A stretch of DNA of 64,000 bases from Thaumasiovibrio subtropicus. GTDB taxonomy: Bacteria > Pseudomonadota > Gammaproteobacteria > Enterobacterales > Vibrionaceae. Of the stretch, positions 11,101 to 19,686 are shown piece by piece. The position numbers and the translations under genes were made by a program. Position 1 is the first letter of the stretch. The number at the start of each line of letters is the position of its first letter. The stretch lies in the NCBI RefSeq assembly GCF_019703835.1, contig NZ_AP023054.1:1957580-2021579 (forward strand), read 5' to 3'. The notes under the pieces are model-generated. The model worked only from the letters and a program-made list of their open reading frames with translations. It was not told the origin of the DNA and made no database searches.

Positions 11101-14100
11101 TCGACGGTGCCCGTCTCTAAACCGATCTGCGGTGTACCGCTCACCACCACTGACTCTGTGAAGCTGACCATCACAGGAATAACATCGCCAGCCACATAGG
11201 TGCCATCATTACTGCTCGACGTTACTTCTGTGATTGTCGGCGCAGCAGTATCCACAACAAAGGTCGCAATGCTTAATGCTTCACTCGCGTTGCCCGCAGC
11301 ATCGGTGAGCGTAACGGTACAATCACTGTATGCGCCATCCGTCAAGGCTGTACTATTGTCCGCTTGCGTCAATGTCACCGTCTGGTCACCGATCACACTG
11401 ATTGACGTGCTAGTTGTGGTGCCACAGCGTCCCCCAACCGCAAGTGTCCCCATTTCACTGGTATTGAATACATAATTAGGACTGCTATCGCTGGTTGGCG
11501 AGCCAACGGCACTGACCACGCTAAGCGTTGGCGCCATCGTATCGACAACGATAGCTTTGTTCGCGCTCAGTGAATCCGTTGCGCTTGGTGACGGTAAAGT
11601 CAACGTTGCTACATTGCCGGCCAAGTCAGTGACAGTACCACTGTTTAGCGTAAACGAATTCGACGCGACATAGCTGAGATCATCACTATTGTCGCCAGCT
11701 TGTACTGTGTAGTTAAAAGTGAGAGTCGACGTACCAGAGCCACTGACATAATCAATGATCCGATCCGTGTCACCCGTTTCTAGGATTAATTGCGGTGTGC
11801 CGGTGATGTTAACCACTTCATCCATATCGATGGTCACCACAATCACGTCACCCGCTTTATAGGCGCCATCGGCGGTTGTTGATGAAACCGCAGTCACCCT
11901 CGGCTCGGTTGTATCAACGGTGAATGTCGCAATATTGAGCGATGCACTGCTATTACCCGCCGCATCCGTGACTGCCAAAGTACAATCACTATAACGACCA
12001 TCGACTAAAGCCGTCGTGTTGTCGGTCTGCGTTAGGGTAAGCGTTTGATTTCCTGTACTTGTGATGGCTGTAGACGTTAAGGTGCCGCAACTGCCACTCA
12101 AAACAACAGTACCTATCTCGTCGGTACTAAACTGGAAATCTGGCGTATTGTCCGTTGAAGGCGAAGTGACCGCTGTAACAACAGCCAGAGACGGCGCTTG
12201 CGTATCAATCACCAACGCTTTATTTGCGCCAAGTGAGTTGGCCGTATTCGGTGCAGCAAGTGTTAAGCTGGCTGCGTTGCCCGCAGCATCGGTAATCGAG
12301 CCGCCATTCAGTGACAGAGCGGTGGTCGCGGCATAATCGAGATCGCTACTTTCATCACCCGTTTGCACCGTATAATTAAACACCAGCACTGCCGAGCCCG
12401 TACCACTGCTGTACGCAACCTGTTGATCTGTGGTTCCCGTCTCCAATGTCAACAGAGGGCTACCAGATACGTTGACAGACTCGTTAAAAGTGACCGTCAC
12501 CGCAATAATGTCACCTGCTTTGTAGGCGCCATCTGCCGTTGTCGATGATACCGACGTCACGGAAGGCGTTGACGTATCAACAGTAAATGAAGCAATACTC
12601 AATGCTGAACTGACATTCCCAGCGCTATCCGTCACTGTCAAGCTACAGTCGCTGTAGGTGCCGTCGTTAAGTGAAGTGCTGTTATCTGACTGGGTCAAGG
12701 TGACGGTATGGTTGCCCGTGGTACTGATGGTTGAACTTGTTGACGTACCGCAACTGCCTCCTACCGCGAGAGTACCCGTTTCATCGACATTGAATACGTA
12801 GGCTGGCGTATTATCGGATGTTGGCGTGCCAACAACCGTGACTGCACTGAGCATGGGGGCAGTCGTATCAACAACAAGGGCTTTATTGGCTGACAACGAG
12901 CCACTACTGCCCGGCGACGGTAGCGCCAAGGTGGCTGCATTGCCAGCATTATCAACAAGGGTACCACTGTTTAATTGCAGCGCATTCGTGGCGGTATAGG
13001 CCAAGTCATCACTGTTATCACCCGCTTGAATCACATAGCTAAATATCAATGTCGACGAGCCTGAGCCACTCGTATAGTTGATGGTGCGATCAGATGTGCC
13101 TGTTTCCAATGTCAGTTGAGGGGTACCCGTGACGACCACTGTCTCATTAAACGTGACGGTCACGCTAATGCTCTCCCCTGCGCCATAGGTGCCATTCGCC
13201 GTGGCGGACGTTACATTACTCACCGTAGGCGCCGCAGTATCAACAGTAAATCCTGCAATCGCCAACGCGCTGCTCGCATTACCCGCCGCATCCGTCACGG
13301 TGACAGTACAATCGCTATAAGTACCATCGACCAGTGCCGTACTGTTGTCATTTTGCGTTAGGGTGACGGACTGATTCCCAGTACTGGTTATGATACTTGT
13401 TGATGTACCGCAACTCCCCCCTATCGATAAACTTCCCACCTCATCAGTGCTAAACACATAAGTCGGGGTATTGTCAGCATTAGGAGTGACAACCGCTGTT
13501 ACCCCATTCAATGTCGGTGCCGTTGTATCAATCACAATCGCTTTATTCGCGGCTAATGAGTGAGTCGCGCCCGGTGTCGCTAAGGTCAAAAATGCTGCAT
13601 TTCCCGCATCATCGACTATCGCTCCACCATTCAGCGTGAGTGCATTCGTCGCGGTATAGTCAAGATCGCTGCTCGTATCCCCAGCCTGTACGGTGTAACT
13701 AAACACCAAGGTTGCGGTCCCTGAGCCGCTGGCATAATCCACAATTCGATCTGTCGAACCTGTCTCTACGGTTAACTGCGGCGTGCCTGTGACTGTCACT
13801 GACTCATTCATGGTCACTGTGATCACCACCATATCTCCCGCCTTGTAGCTACCATCACTGGTTGATGAAGAAACAGTGGTCACCGCTGGACCCGAAGTAT
13901 CAATATCAAAGGCGGCAACGTTTAACGCTGTGCTCGCATTTCCTGCAGCATCGGTCAGCGTCACAGTACAGTCGTTATAGGTGCCATCGGTTAACGCCGA
14001 GCTATTATCCGTTTGCGTTAAAGTAACAAGCTGACTCCCTGCACTACTTACTGTTGTCGAGGTCGACGAACCACAGCTTCCACCGAAGGTTAAGGTACCT

Positions 14101-17100
14101 GGTTCGTCCGTGGAGAACATGTAATTTGGCGTGCTGTCTGCGCTCGGCGTGCTCACTGCACCAAGCACAAACAGGGTTGGCGCTGTAGTATCAATCACGA
14201 TCGATTTGTTGGCGGAAAGTGAATTTGATGCACTTGGCGCTGGCAAAGTTAACGTCGCGCCATTCCCAGCGCTATCTGCAATACTTCCTCCATTTAACAA
14301 CAATGCACTTGTCGACACGTAACCAAGATCGCTGCTCGTATCACCATCCTGTACGGTGTAGTTGAATGTCAGCACAGTTGAACCTGAGCCACTGCTATAG
14401 GCAACGCTTCTATCTGTCGCCCCCGTTTCTAAGGTAACTTGCGGTGTGCCTGTCACTGTTACGCTTTCATTGAAGGTGACGGTTATAGCGATAACATCCC
14501 CTGCTTTATAAGCACCACCAGAGGATGTCGACGAGACAGAGCTGACGGTTGGGCCAGCAGTATCGACGGTAAATGCGGCAATACTGAGTGCTGAGCTCGC
14601 ATTACCTGCGCTGTCAGTGACCGTCAATGTACAATCACTGTAGTTACCATCGGCTAAGTCACTGCTGTTATCGGTTTGCGTGAGTGTAATGGTGTGATTA
14701 CCACTGCGACTTAACGTCGTACTGGTTGATGTTCCACAACGCCCGCTCAAGGCGATTGCACCCGCTTCACTGGTCGAGAACACATAATCCGGTGAACTAT
14801 CCTGTGTTGGCGTCGACACCAAAGTGACAGCACTCAACGTCGGCGCGGTGGTATCAATGACAATCGCTTTGTTTGCTGCCAGTGAGTTTGCTGCACCGGG
14901 ATTCGCCAAGGTCAGTGCTGCTGAGTTACCCGCATCATCAGCTATTGAGCCACCATTCAAGGAAAGCGACGACGCTGACACATAATCAAGATCGCTTGCG
15001 GAGTCACCCGCTTGCACGGTGTAATTAAACGTCAAGGTTGCAGATCCAGAACCACTGCTGTAGTCGACGAGACGATCAGTCGAACCCGTTTCTAGTGTCA
15101 GTTGTGGCGTGCCCGTTACAACGACAGACTCATTAAAGGTGACAGTAATTGCGACGACATCCCCTGCTTTATAAGATGCATCCGCGGTTGTCGATGACAC
15201 AGAAGCCACCGCTGGCCCCGCTGTGTCGATGGTAAAGGCTGTGATATTCAACGCTGCGCTCACATTGCCTGCGGTGTCTGTCACCGACACAGTACAATCG
15301 CTATAACTGCCATCAGACATTGCGCTGCTGTTATCCGTTTGAGTCAGTGTGATAGTTTGATTACCCGACGCACTAATCGCTGTCGTTGTCGATGAACCAC
15401 AACTCCCACCGAGCGCCATTGTGCCCGTTTCATTACTGCTAAAGACATAGCTTGGCGTGCTGTTCGATGTTGGTGAGGCAACGGCGGTCACTTCCGCTAA
15501 ACTCGGGGCCGTTGTATCAATCACAATGGCTTTATTCGCGCCCAGAGAGTTAGCGGCACCGGGAGAAGCCAGTGTTAGCGTCGCAGCATTCCCTGCCGAG
15601 TCAACAATGGAACCACTATTGAGAGATAAAGCGGCGGTCGAGGCATAATCCAGATCACTACTGGTATCGCCAGCTTGCACGATATAATTGAATATCAACG
15701 TGGCTGAACCTGTACCACTGGCATAATTGACAGTTTGATCTGTGGTGCCTGTTTCGAGCGTCAACTGCGGTGTACCCGTTACGTTGACGGACTCACTGAA
15801 ACTCACTGAGATGGCAAGGGTATCCCCTGCTTTATAAACGCCATCTGCCGTTGCCGACGTAACCTGCGTCACCGTAGGCAACGTACCATCAATCACCAAG
15901 GCTTTATTCGCCGCTAACGATCCACTTGCCCCAGGACTCGCCAAGGTTAAGCTAGCATTATTGCCCGCAGCATCTTGAATCGTGCCACTGTTAAGCACCA
16001 ACGCACTCGTTGATGTGTAGTCCAGATCACTACTCTGATCCTCCGCTTGTATGGTGTAGTTGAAAGTTAGCGTCGCAGAGCCTGATCCCGAACCATAACT
16101 AATGGAGCGATCAGTTGCGCCTGTTTCCAAGATGAGTAGAGGGGTGCCAGAAACCGTCACTGATTCACTAAAGGTGATGGTGACAGCGATAACATCGCCA
16201 ACTTTATAGGTGCCATCACTTGTTGATGCTGACACAGAAGAGACGGATGGCGCACTGCTGTCCACCGTGAACGACGCAATGCTTAACGCTGAACTCGCAT
16301 TCCCCGACGCATCCGTTACCGTCACGGTACAGTCTGAATAACTCCCGTCACTCAACGCGGTACTGTTATCGGTTTGGGTTAAGGTAATGGTTTGGTTACC
16401 GGTACTGCTAATCGTTGTACTGGTTGAGGTGCCACAACTACCGCCAACAGCGAGCGTGCCTGTTTCATTGGTCGAGAAGACATAATTTGGTGTTGAATCA
16501 TTGGTTGGCGTTGATACCACTGTCACCGCACTTAGGGTCGGCGCACTGCTGTCCACCGTAAACGACGCGATACTTAACGGCGAACTCCCATTCCCTGACG
16601 CATCCGTTACCGTCACAGTACAGTCTGAATAAGTCCCGTCACTCAACGCGGTACTGTTATCGGTTTGGGTTAAGGTAATGGTTTGATTTCCGGTACTGCT
16701 TATCGTCGTACTGGTTGAAGTTCCGCAACTGCCGCCAAGCGATAGCGTGCCTGTTTCATTGGTTGAGAAGACATAGTTTGGCGTTGAATCATTGGTCGGC
16801 GTCGATACCACTGTCACCGCACTTAGACTCGGCGCACTGCTATCGACCGTGAACGACGCAATGCTTAATGGTGAACTCGCGTTCCCCGATGCATCTGTCA
16901 CCGTCACGGTACAGTCTGAATAACTCCCGTCACTCAACGCGGTACTGTTGTCCGTTTGAGTTAAGGTAATGGTTTGATTACCGGTACTGCTGATCGTCGT
17001 ACTGGTTGATGTGCCACAACTGCCGCCAACAGCGAGCGTACCTGTTTCATTGGTCGAGAAGACATAGTTTGGTGTTGAATCATTGGTTGGCGTTGATACC

Positions 17101-19655
17101 ACTGTCACCGCACTTAGGGTCGGCGCACTACTGTCCACCGTAAACGACGCAATGCTTAATGGTGAACTCGCGTTCCCTGACGCATCCGTTACCGTTACCG
17201 TACAGTCTGAATAACTCCCGTCACTCAACGCGGTACTGTTGTCGGTTTGGGTTAAGGTAATGGTTTGATTACCAGTACTGCTGATCGTTGTGCTGGCTGA
17301 CGTGCCGCAACTGCCGCCAAGCGATAGCGTCCCCGTTTCATTGGTCGAGAACACATAATTTGGCGTACTGTCGTTGGTTGGTGTTGATACCACTGTCACC
17401 GCACTTAGGCTCGGCGCACTGCTGTCCACCGTGAACGACGCGATGCTTAAGGGCGAACTCGCATTCCCCGATGCATCCGTTACCGTCACGGTACAGTCTG
17501 AATAAGTCCCGTCACTCAACGCGGTACTGTTATCGGTTTGAGTTAAGGTAATAGTTTGATTACCGGTACTACTGATCGTCGTACTGGTTGATGTGCCACA
17601 ACTGCCGCCAACAGCGAGCGTACCTGTTTCATTGGTCGAGAAGACATAGTTTGGTGTTGAATCATTGGTAGGCGTTGATACCACTGTCACTGCACTTAAG
17701 GTCGGCGCACTGCTATCGACCGTGAACGACGCGATACTTAACGGCGAACTCGCGTTCCCCGTCGCATCCGTTACCGTCACGGTACAGTCTGAATAGCTAC
17801 CGTCACTCAACGCGGTACTGTTGTCCGTTTGGGTTAATGTAATGGTTTGATTACCTGTACTACTGATCGTCGTACTGGTTGAGGTGCCACAACTGCCGCC
17901 AAGCGATAGCGTCCCCGTTTCATTGGTCGAGAAGACATAGTTTGGCGTGCTATCGTTAGTTGGTGTTGATACCACTGTCACCGCACTTAAGGTCGGCGCA
18001 CTGCTATCGACCGTAAACGACGCAATGCTTAACGGCGAACTCGCGTTCCCCGTCGCATCCGTTACCGTCACGGTACAGTCTGAATAACTCCCGTCACTCA
18101 ACGCGGTACTGTTATCTGTCTGGGTTAAGGTAATGGTTTGATTACCAGTACTGCTGATCGTCGTACTGGTTGAGGTGCCGCAACTGCCGCCAAGCGATAG
18201 CGTCCCTGTTTCATTGGTCGAAAAGACATAGTTTGGTGTGCCATCGTTGGTCGGCGTTGATACCACTGTCACTGCACTTAAGGTCGGCGCACTGCTATCG
18301 ACCGTGAACGACGCGATACTTAACGGCGAACTCGCGTTCCCCGTCGCATCCGTTACCGTCACGGTACAGTCTGAATAGCTACCGTCACTCAACGCGGTAC
18401 TGTTGTCCGTTTGGGTTAAGGTAATGGTTTGATTACCGGTACTACTGATCGTCGTACTGGTTGAAGTGCCGCAACTGCCACCAAGCGATAGCGTCCCAGC
18501 TTCATCGGTTGAAAATGTGTAATTTGGCGTACTGTCATTTGTCGGAGAGGGTACGGGCGTAACGGCACTCAGAGTGGGCGGAGTACTATCGGAAGGCGCT
18601 GCGGTAGCCGCAATTAAGTTATCGTACATTATTGTAGGATCAGAACTAGGATAAGAGGCCGTCACCGTAAAACTCGACACATTGGTCCAGTTCAGTGTCA
18701 CAACGGTTGTTCTGAAAGAACTGTTTAATGTCATCTCACTATCAAAGATAGTCACGTCACTGTTGCTACTGCCCGAAGTGGTGTCACTGAAGGTGTACTG
18801 TCTGGGGCCAAGATCTGTGCCTGCTGCTCCGTCCCCGAAGGCAAGACTAGTGATATCAACTGAGGAATCAAAAGAAAACGTTTGCAACGCATTATCTACG
18901 TGCTGAACTGCAACCCCTGCACTGCCAACAATATTATTGTTTGAATCCGCCCCTGTCATGTCAAAGGGTTGGCTGCCCCACCAGCCGCCCGGCGCGTTGA
19001 TGGTGTAGCTAATTGAATCAACACTACTCGTGAGAACATTTCCCGAGTTTGACGCACTATCAAAAGTATCGGTCGCCAGCACATAGGCATAGCTAGCAAG
19101 TTGTATCGGTTCTGGGCGATCCACACCGAGGTTAAATTCGAGATCCCAGTCGCCACCGAGAGATGCCGCCCCTGTTTTGTTACTTGACGCCGCCAAGTTT
19201 ACACCAAGCGCATGTGCGAGTTCGGTTGTAAACTGCTCACCGAACTCACCATTCGCCACATCACACCCATAGAGATAGAGATCTGCCCCCTCAGCAAATG
19301 AACGACGTATTTCTCTCATAAAGCGCGCTTTTTCTCGCACGGTTTGACTATCAATCACGCCATTGCCAAGCAACAACGCGCCTTGCTGGCCATGTGAAAA
19401 AAGATGTAAAGACTGGATATTTGAATGGGCCGAAAGTGCTTTATGAAGTTGACTTATTCCGTCACTTTGCTGATCAACCAGAATGATCTCAGCGTCATCT
19501 TCCAACTGCTCAACAAGCTGCGGCCAATCAGTTAGCCCTGTATCGATAACAATCACAGAGTCACGGGTCGATAATTCACTGCCCATTACCGCTGTCGACA
19601 GGAAAGTCACCACAACGAGTAATGAAACGATTAGCTTGCGAGAAAAACTTATCAT
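2148..19655 (-). CDS. giant multidomain surface protein: DUF4347, Ig/cadherin-like repeats, GlyGly-CTERM-like segment, C-terminal outer-membrane barrel
   Basis: About 5,835 aa. I chose the ATG at 19655 because AAGGA lies 9 nt upstream and a clean signal peptide follows (MISFSRKLIVSLLVVVTFLS...). A GTG at 19715 would add 20 residues encoded across an intergenic hairpin. Approximate order: DUF4347 (33-190) with H88 and C131; beta-rich domain (195-355); eight nearly identical 97-aa Ig-like units (360-1136); divergent Ig units, many with a Cys pair, alternating with units of ADGTYKAGD type (to about 3590); Ig-like units (to about 3890); tandem-95 cadherin-like and three He_PIG-like domains (about 3990-4850); HYR-like; Calx-beta-like; a thrombospondin-3-like Asp-rich stretch (about 5220-5250); a choice-of-anchor-U-like domain; two cadherin-like domains; a GlyGly-CTERM-like segment (GG at about 5615); and a 190-aa OmpA-like barrel ending in aromatic strands. 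It is probably a surface adhesin. It is likely cotranscribed with the collar-domain gene upstream. Confidence 0.9.
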   Translation of the reverse strand: MISFSRKLIVSLLVVVTFLSTAVMGSELSTRDSVIVIDTGLTDWPQLVEQLEDDAEIILVDQQSDGISQLHKALSAHSNIQSLHLFSHGQQGALLLGNGVIDSQTVREKARFMREIRRSFAEGADLYLYGCDVANGEFGEQFTTELAHALGVNLAASSNKTGAASLGGDWDLEFNLGVDRPEPIQLASYAYVLATDTFDSASNSGNVLTSSVDSISYTINAPGGWWGSQPFDMTGADSNNNIVGSAGVAVQHVDNALQTFSFDSSVDITSLAFGDGAAGTDLGPRQYTFSDTTSGSSNSDVTIFDSEMTLNSSFRTTVVTLNWTNVSSFTVTASYPSSDPTIMYDNLIAATAAPSDSTPPTLSAVTPVPSPTNDSTPNYTFSTDEAGTLSLGGSCGTSTSTTISSTGNQTITLTQTDNSTALSDGSYSDCTVTVTDATGNASSPLSIASFTVDSSAPTLSAVTVVSTPTNDGTPNYVFSTNETGTLSLGGSCGTSTSTTISSTGNQTITLTQTDNSTALSDGSYSDCTVTVTDATGNASSPLSIASFTVDSSAPTLSAVTVVSTPTNDSTPNYVFSTNETGTLSLGGSCGTSTSTTISSTGNQTITLTQTDNSTALSDGSYSDCTVTVTDATGNASSPLSIASFTVDSSAPTLSAVTVVSTPTNDSTPNYVFSTNETGTLAVGGSCGTSTSTTISSTGNQTITLTQTDNSTALSDGTYSDCTVTVTDASGNASSPLSIASFTVDSSAPSLSAVTVVSTPTNDSTPNYVFSTNETGTLSLGGSCGTSASTTISSTGNQTITLTQTDNSTALSDGSYSDCTVTVTDASGNASSPLSIASFTVDSSAPTLSAVTVVSTPTNDSTPNYVFSTNETGTLAVGGSCGTSTSTTISSTGNQTITLTQTDNSTALSDGSYSDCTVTVTDASGNASSPLSIASFTVDSSAPSLSAVTVVSTPTNDSTPNYVFSTNETGTLSLGGSCGTSTSTTISSTGNQTITLTQTDNSTALSDGTYSDCTVTVTDASGNGSSPLSIASFTVDSSAPTLSAVTVVSTPTNDSTPNYVFSTNETGTLAVGGSCGTSTSTTISSTGNQTITLTQTDNSTALSDGSYSDCTVTVTDASGNASSALSIASFTVDSSAPSVSSVSASTSDGTYKVGDVIAVTITFSESVTVSGTPLLILETGATDRSISYGSGSGSATLTFNYTIQAEDQSSDLDYTSTSALVLNSGTIQDAAGNNASLTLASPGASGSLAANKALVIDGTLPTVTQVTSATADGVYKAGDTLAISVSFSESVNVTGTPQLTLETGTTDQTVNYASGTGSATLIFNYIVQAGDTSSDLDYASTAALSLNSGSIVDSAGNAATLTLASPGAANSLGANKAIVIDTTAPSLAEVTAVASPTSNSTPSYVFSSNETGTMALGGSCGSSTTTAISASGNQTITLTQTDNSSAMSDGSYSDCTVSVTDTAGNVSAALNITAFTIDTAGPAVASVSSTTADASYKAGDVVAITVTFNESVVVTGTPQLTLETGSTDRLVDYSSGSGSATLTFNYTVQAGDSASDLDYVSASSLSLNGGSIADDAGNSAALTLANPGAANSLAANKAIVIDTTAPTLSAVTLVSTPTQDSSPDYVFSTSEAGAIALSGRCGTSTSTTLSRSGNHTITLTQTDNSSDLADGNYSDCTLTVTDSAGNASSALSIAAFTVDTAGPTVSSVSSTSSGGAYKAGDVIAITVTFNESVTVTGTPQVTLETGATDRSVAYSSGSGSTVLTFNYTVQDGDTSSDLGYVSTSALLLNGGSIADSAGNGATLTLPAPSASNSLSANKSIVIDTTAPTLFVLGAVSTPSADSTPNYMFSTDEPGTLTFGGSCGSSTSTTVSSAGSQLVTLTQTDNSSALTDGTYNDCTVTLTDAAGNASTALNVAAFDIDTSGPAVTTVSSSTSDGSYKAGDMVVITVTMNESVTVTGTPQLTVETGSTDRIVDYASGSGTATLVFSYTVQAGDTSSDLDYTATNALTLNGGAIVDDAGNAAFLTLATPGATHSLAANKAIVIDTTAPTLNGVTAVVTPNADNTPTYVFSTDEVGSLSIGGSCGTSTSIITSTGNQSVTLTQNDNSTALVDGTYSDCTVTVTDAAGNASSALAIAGFTVDTAAPTVSNVTSATANGTYGAGESISVTVTFNETVVVTGTPQLTLETGTSDRTINYTSGSGSSTLIFSYVIQAGDNSDDLAYTATNALQLNSGTLVDNAGNAATLALPSPGSSGSLSANKALVVDTTAPMLSAVTVVGTPTSDNTPAYVFNVDETGTLAVGGSCGTSTSSTISTTGNHTVTLTQSDNSTSLNDGTYSDCSLTVTDSAGNVSSALSIASFTVDTSTPSVTSVSSTTADGAYKAGDIIAVTVTFNESVNVSGSPLLTLETGTTDQQVAYSSGTGSAVLVFNYTVQTGDESSDLDYAATTALSLNGGSITDAAGNAASLTLAAPNTANSLGANKALVIDTQAPSLAVVTAVTSPSTDNTPDFQFSTDEIGTVVLSGSCGTLTSTAITSTGNQTLTLTQTDNTTALVDGRYSDCTLAVTDAAGNSSASLNIATFTVDTTEPRVTAVSSTTADGAYKAGDVIVVTIDMDEVVNITGTPQLILETGDTDRIIDYVSGSGTSTLTFNYTVQAGDNSDDLSYVASNSFTLNSGTVTDLAGNVATLTLPSPSATDSLSANKAIVVDTMAPTLSVVSAVGSPTSDSSPNYVFNTSEMGTLAVGGRCGTTTSTSISVIGDQTVTLTQADNSTALTDGAYSDCTVTLTDAAGNASEALSIATFVVDTAAPTITEVTSSSNDGTYVAGDVIPVMVSFTESVVVSGTPQIGLETGTVDQLADYDSGSATTTLTFSYTVQAGDNSADLAYIATDSLIRNSGTITDEAGNVAILTLPEPGDANSLSANKAIIVDTDSPTLSVVTAVDTPTSDNMPNFVFSSDEAGTFALGGSCGSSTHSVIGASGHQTVTLTQGDNSSALADGTYSDCTVTVTDAVGNVSAALSIAAFTVDTIAPVLTDVTAVATPTNDNTPNYVFSSSEAGTLAISGSCGTSTNAAVTSVGEQTVTLTQTDNVSPLVDGTYGDCGVTLTDLAGNVSASLSFASFTVDTTGPTVTSVSSTANDGDYKAGEVIGVTVNFDEAVLVTGLPTMTLETGSTDRLATYSAGSNTTTMTFSYTVQAGDSSQDLDYVSTAALALNGGTIKDAAGNAATLTLASPGEANSMAANKAIVIDTLAPTLSLVTEVNSPTAANAPSYTFSTDEVGSFVMAGNCGTSSSTQIANAGNVTVLLTQTDNSSVIAEGSYDNCAITVTDNAGNVSDALAINAFTVDRTAPSVTGVSSTVADGNYNTGDVIAITVNFDEPVSVTGAPSLALETGEIDRSATYSRGSGTATLTFSYSVQAGDVSRDLAYLSRTALSLNGGTLTDAAGNDASLTLLEPGAVGSLSANKAIVIDGIAPMVTMVSSSTADGSYKAGEVIAIDITFNEVISVTGSLILALETGDVDSTAEFISGSGTETLTFNYIVQNGDNSDDLGYVSTEALTLNGGTLTDVSGNVASLALPVLSSLDSLSSNKAIIIDTTSPTVSIANDQSSTAVGDVTYTFSFSEAVTGFTVADVDVDGGTPNGSFAIGSDGESRYTLVVSPDANSTSSLVVNVSDNVVQDMAGNGNSAASTHTQPVDSMAPSLSITADVASLKVSETAIVTFTISEADSNFVLADVDVIGGELSALTTTDNQTFTSRFTPTENSETDATFNVAANAFNDAAGNGNTAATALTIAVDTLAPTVTMGSDKSALKAGETAEVSFELSESSADFVLTDIDIVGGELSALSQVDNRYTATFTPSEEREASATIDVLAAKFTDAAGNENNAAQQLTLAIDTIIPSGHSVVFDQSLINASNEESSSFTFANAEVGASFTYEIRDGENLVVSHTPTTLIASDQQVTALDVSTLNEGTLTLAVVVTDNAGNVADAVLAEVEKRYDAAPVAVDDMFTTDEEALVKFDLLANDTDINQDMVASSALIQTAPTKGSATIANGVVTYQPNLNAVGTDTFTYTVKDATLLESNVATATVTIHAVNDAPVAAALVINTNEDAESDPLDVRSAATDVEDTMPTGELVLTTNPTRGAVVIDQQAGTFVYTPDDNTFGADSFTYTIADSEGKVSNIATVNVNVGAVNDAPIAANDAVSFNEDVATTLAVLSNDSDIEDLAFAGSNITLEDQGSGKGVYAFAVVTVGQDGSLNILPTQDINGQFSFTYTLTDSGQAVSNAATVSVTIAAVNDAPVAVDNAAELQEEGEFEVNVLGNDTDVDSGDRLDTASVTVVTPPTQGQTRLTDSGTIIYTPNADYFGEDSFTYTVADSAGAVSNVATVVMTVTPVNDAPQAIAQAVIVAEDGRLDITLTGSDVEDDALTFAISQTASQGELAQLSANQWRYTPNSDYFGDDVFQFTVNDGQVESVPAAVSVAVTAVNDAPTAADVDAQGNEDEPLSLALLGEDTEGDTLSYRIVDLPEQGQLTLDGANVRYQGETNFFGQDSFTYVANDGELDSETATVSITLSAVNDAPIIAGTPVTEVTEDTLYTFTPSFTDSDTEDNHTYSVTNAPSWARFDTATGTLSGTPSNSDVGDYSGIVISVSDGSESDALSAFTIRVSNVNDAPVIGGTPATTVEEDSLYVFTPTASDVDSSRLSFSINRVPNWAIFDSSTGRLSGTPTNEDVGQYSDLIISVSDGELSASLAAFTISVSNVNDAPTISGIPILQVNQGEHYSFTPSAEDVDSSILTFSIANKPAWLSFDSATGGLSGTPENEDVGTSLLMTIAVSDGVDSASLAAFAITVVNVNDAPVALDDTYEFVQTSNNTYLLDVLANDSDIDEDSLALEWVTSSENASILDDQVQFVAAQVGTYTVQYGIEDGNQGQATATATITIRSAALDAPTITAPADIDVLATGLFTRVELGTAVAFDSLGNALPVKLVDNRANFRPGVNTVYWSTEDSQGNVAQDSQTVNVFPLISLSKDAQSTEGTMHSVSVILNGPSPIYPVVVPYSISGTVDDSDHSLQAGEVVIASGMQAQIEFELYEDTVSEGMETLVIELDRGLNLGSKNTFTLSIYEENVAPQATVSIEQEGEVRTRLEQEDEEVTVALTITDANRQDSHAVEWTSSNDSLSTLLEGQTTAMQLSLDVDDLDVGIYPLSVLVTDNGEPPLSVMKIVYLEVVESLPELSDDDSDGDSIPDDQEGHGDDDEDGIPDYLDAISECNVIPQRVVDSSRFLIEGQPGVCLRKGITVLNNQTGGSELLEVEIEEDENADNIGGIFDFVATGLPQAGQSYQLVMPQRLPVPANAVYRKFRTELGWVDFVEDENNSVASSLGESGYCPPPGDDRWVSGLTEGHWCVQLTVEDGGPNDDDGMANGTVVDPGGVAARATTNTLPTANDDTASVSRNSSVTIDVLSNDVDTDGDALTLSSASTNIGSVSIVDNKLFYEAASQFFGDDTIIYSVTDGNGGTGTAQVGVTVVNSAAPRAIDDRAETDDRQAITIQVLINDSDPDGDRISVVSAVAQSGTVVINSDQSLTYTPTLGFDGEDLVTYVIRDTFGLEDSAQVRVTVERVYEVEVANNSGGSSVGIFGLLLLSMLAAARAPRQGTQWRLLFLLCAVLSTQSQAAWFVEGEVGVSEANGRETSSLATSYTSDNTGTLLSFGVGYQFKPDLGLTLRYIDMGEGSATLRQATASPEVYHQRVSEVSPLLVSGVGLDVGYTLLRYHGWSGALTLGAIRWEADIDSDYQGTHLSTRYKGVDPYLGLGIDYTINEEWQLGVQVSRYFIEHNDVDSAILSLKYTWAD
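16250..18577 (-). repeat. eight tandem 291-bp near-identical units inside the giant gene
   Basis: Eight in-frame copies of a 97-codon unit run with exact 291-bp spacing, bounded by the recurring SSAP(T/S)LSAVT...FTVD motif. Units 1-3 (N-terminal) share SLGG and DATGN. Units 4-8 alternate AVGG and SLGG variants, a two-unit higher-order period of 582 bp. Each unit has one SCG and one SDC cysteine. Confidence 0.95.
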
Positions 19656-19686
19656 AAAGCGCAATCCTTGTAGCCCAATATCCATT

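Noticed and set aside
2300..18906. Many plus-strand open frames of 60-140 codons opposite the giant gene
   Set aside because: They are composition shadows of the repetitive minus-strand gene, with repeated Ala/Val/Thr/Ser content and no ribosome sites.
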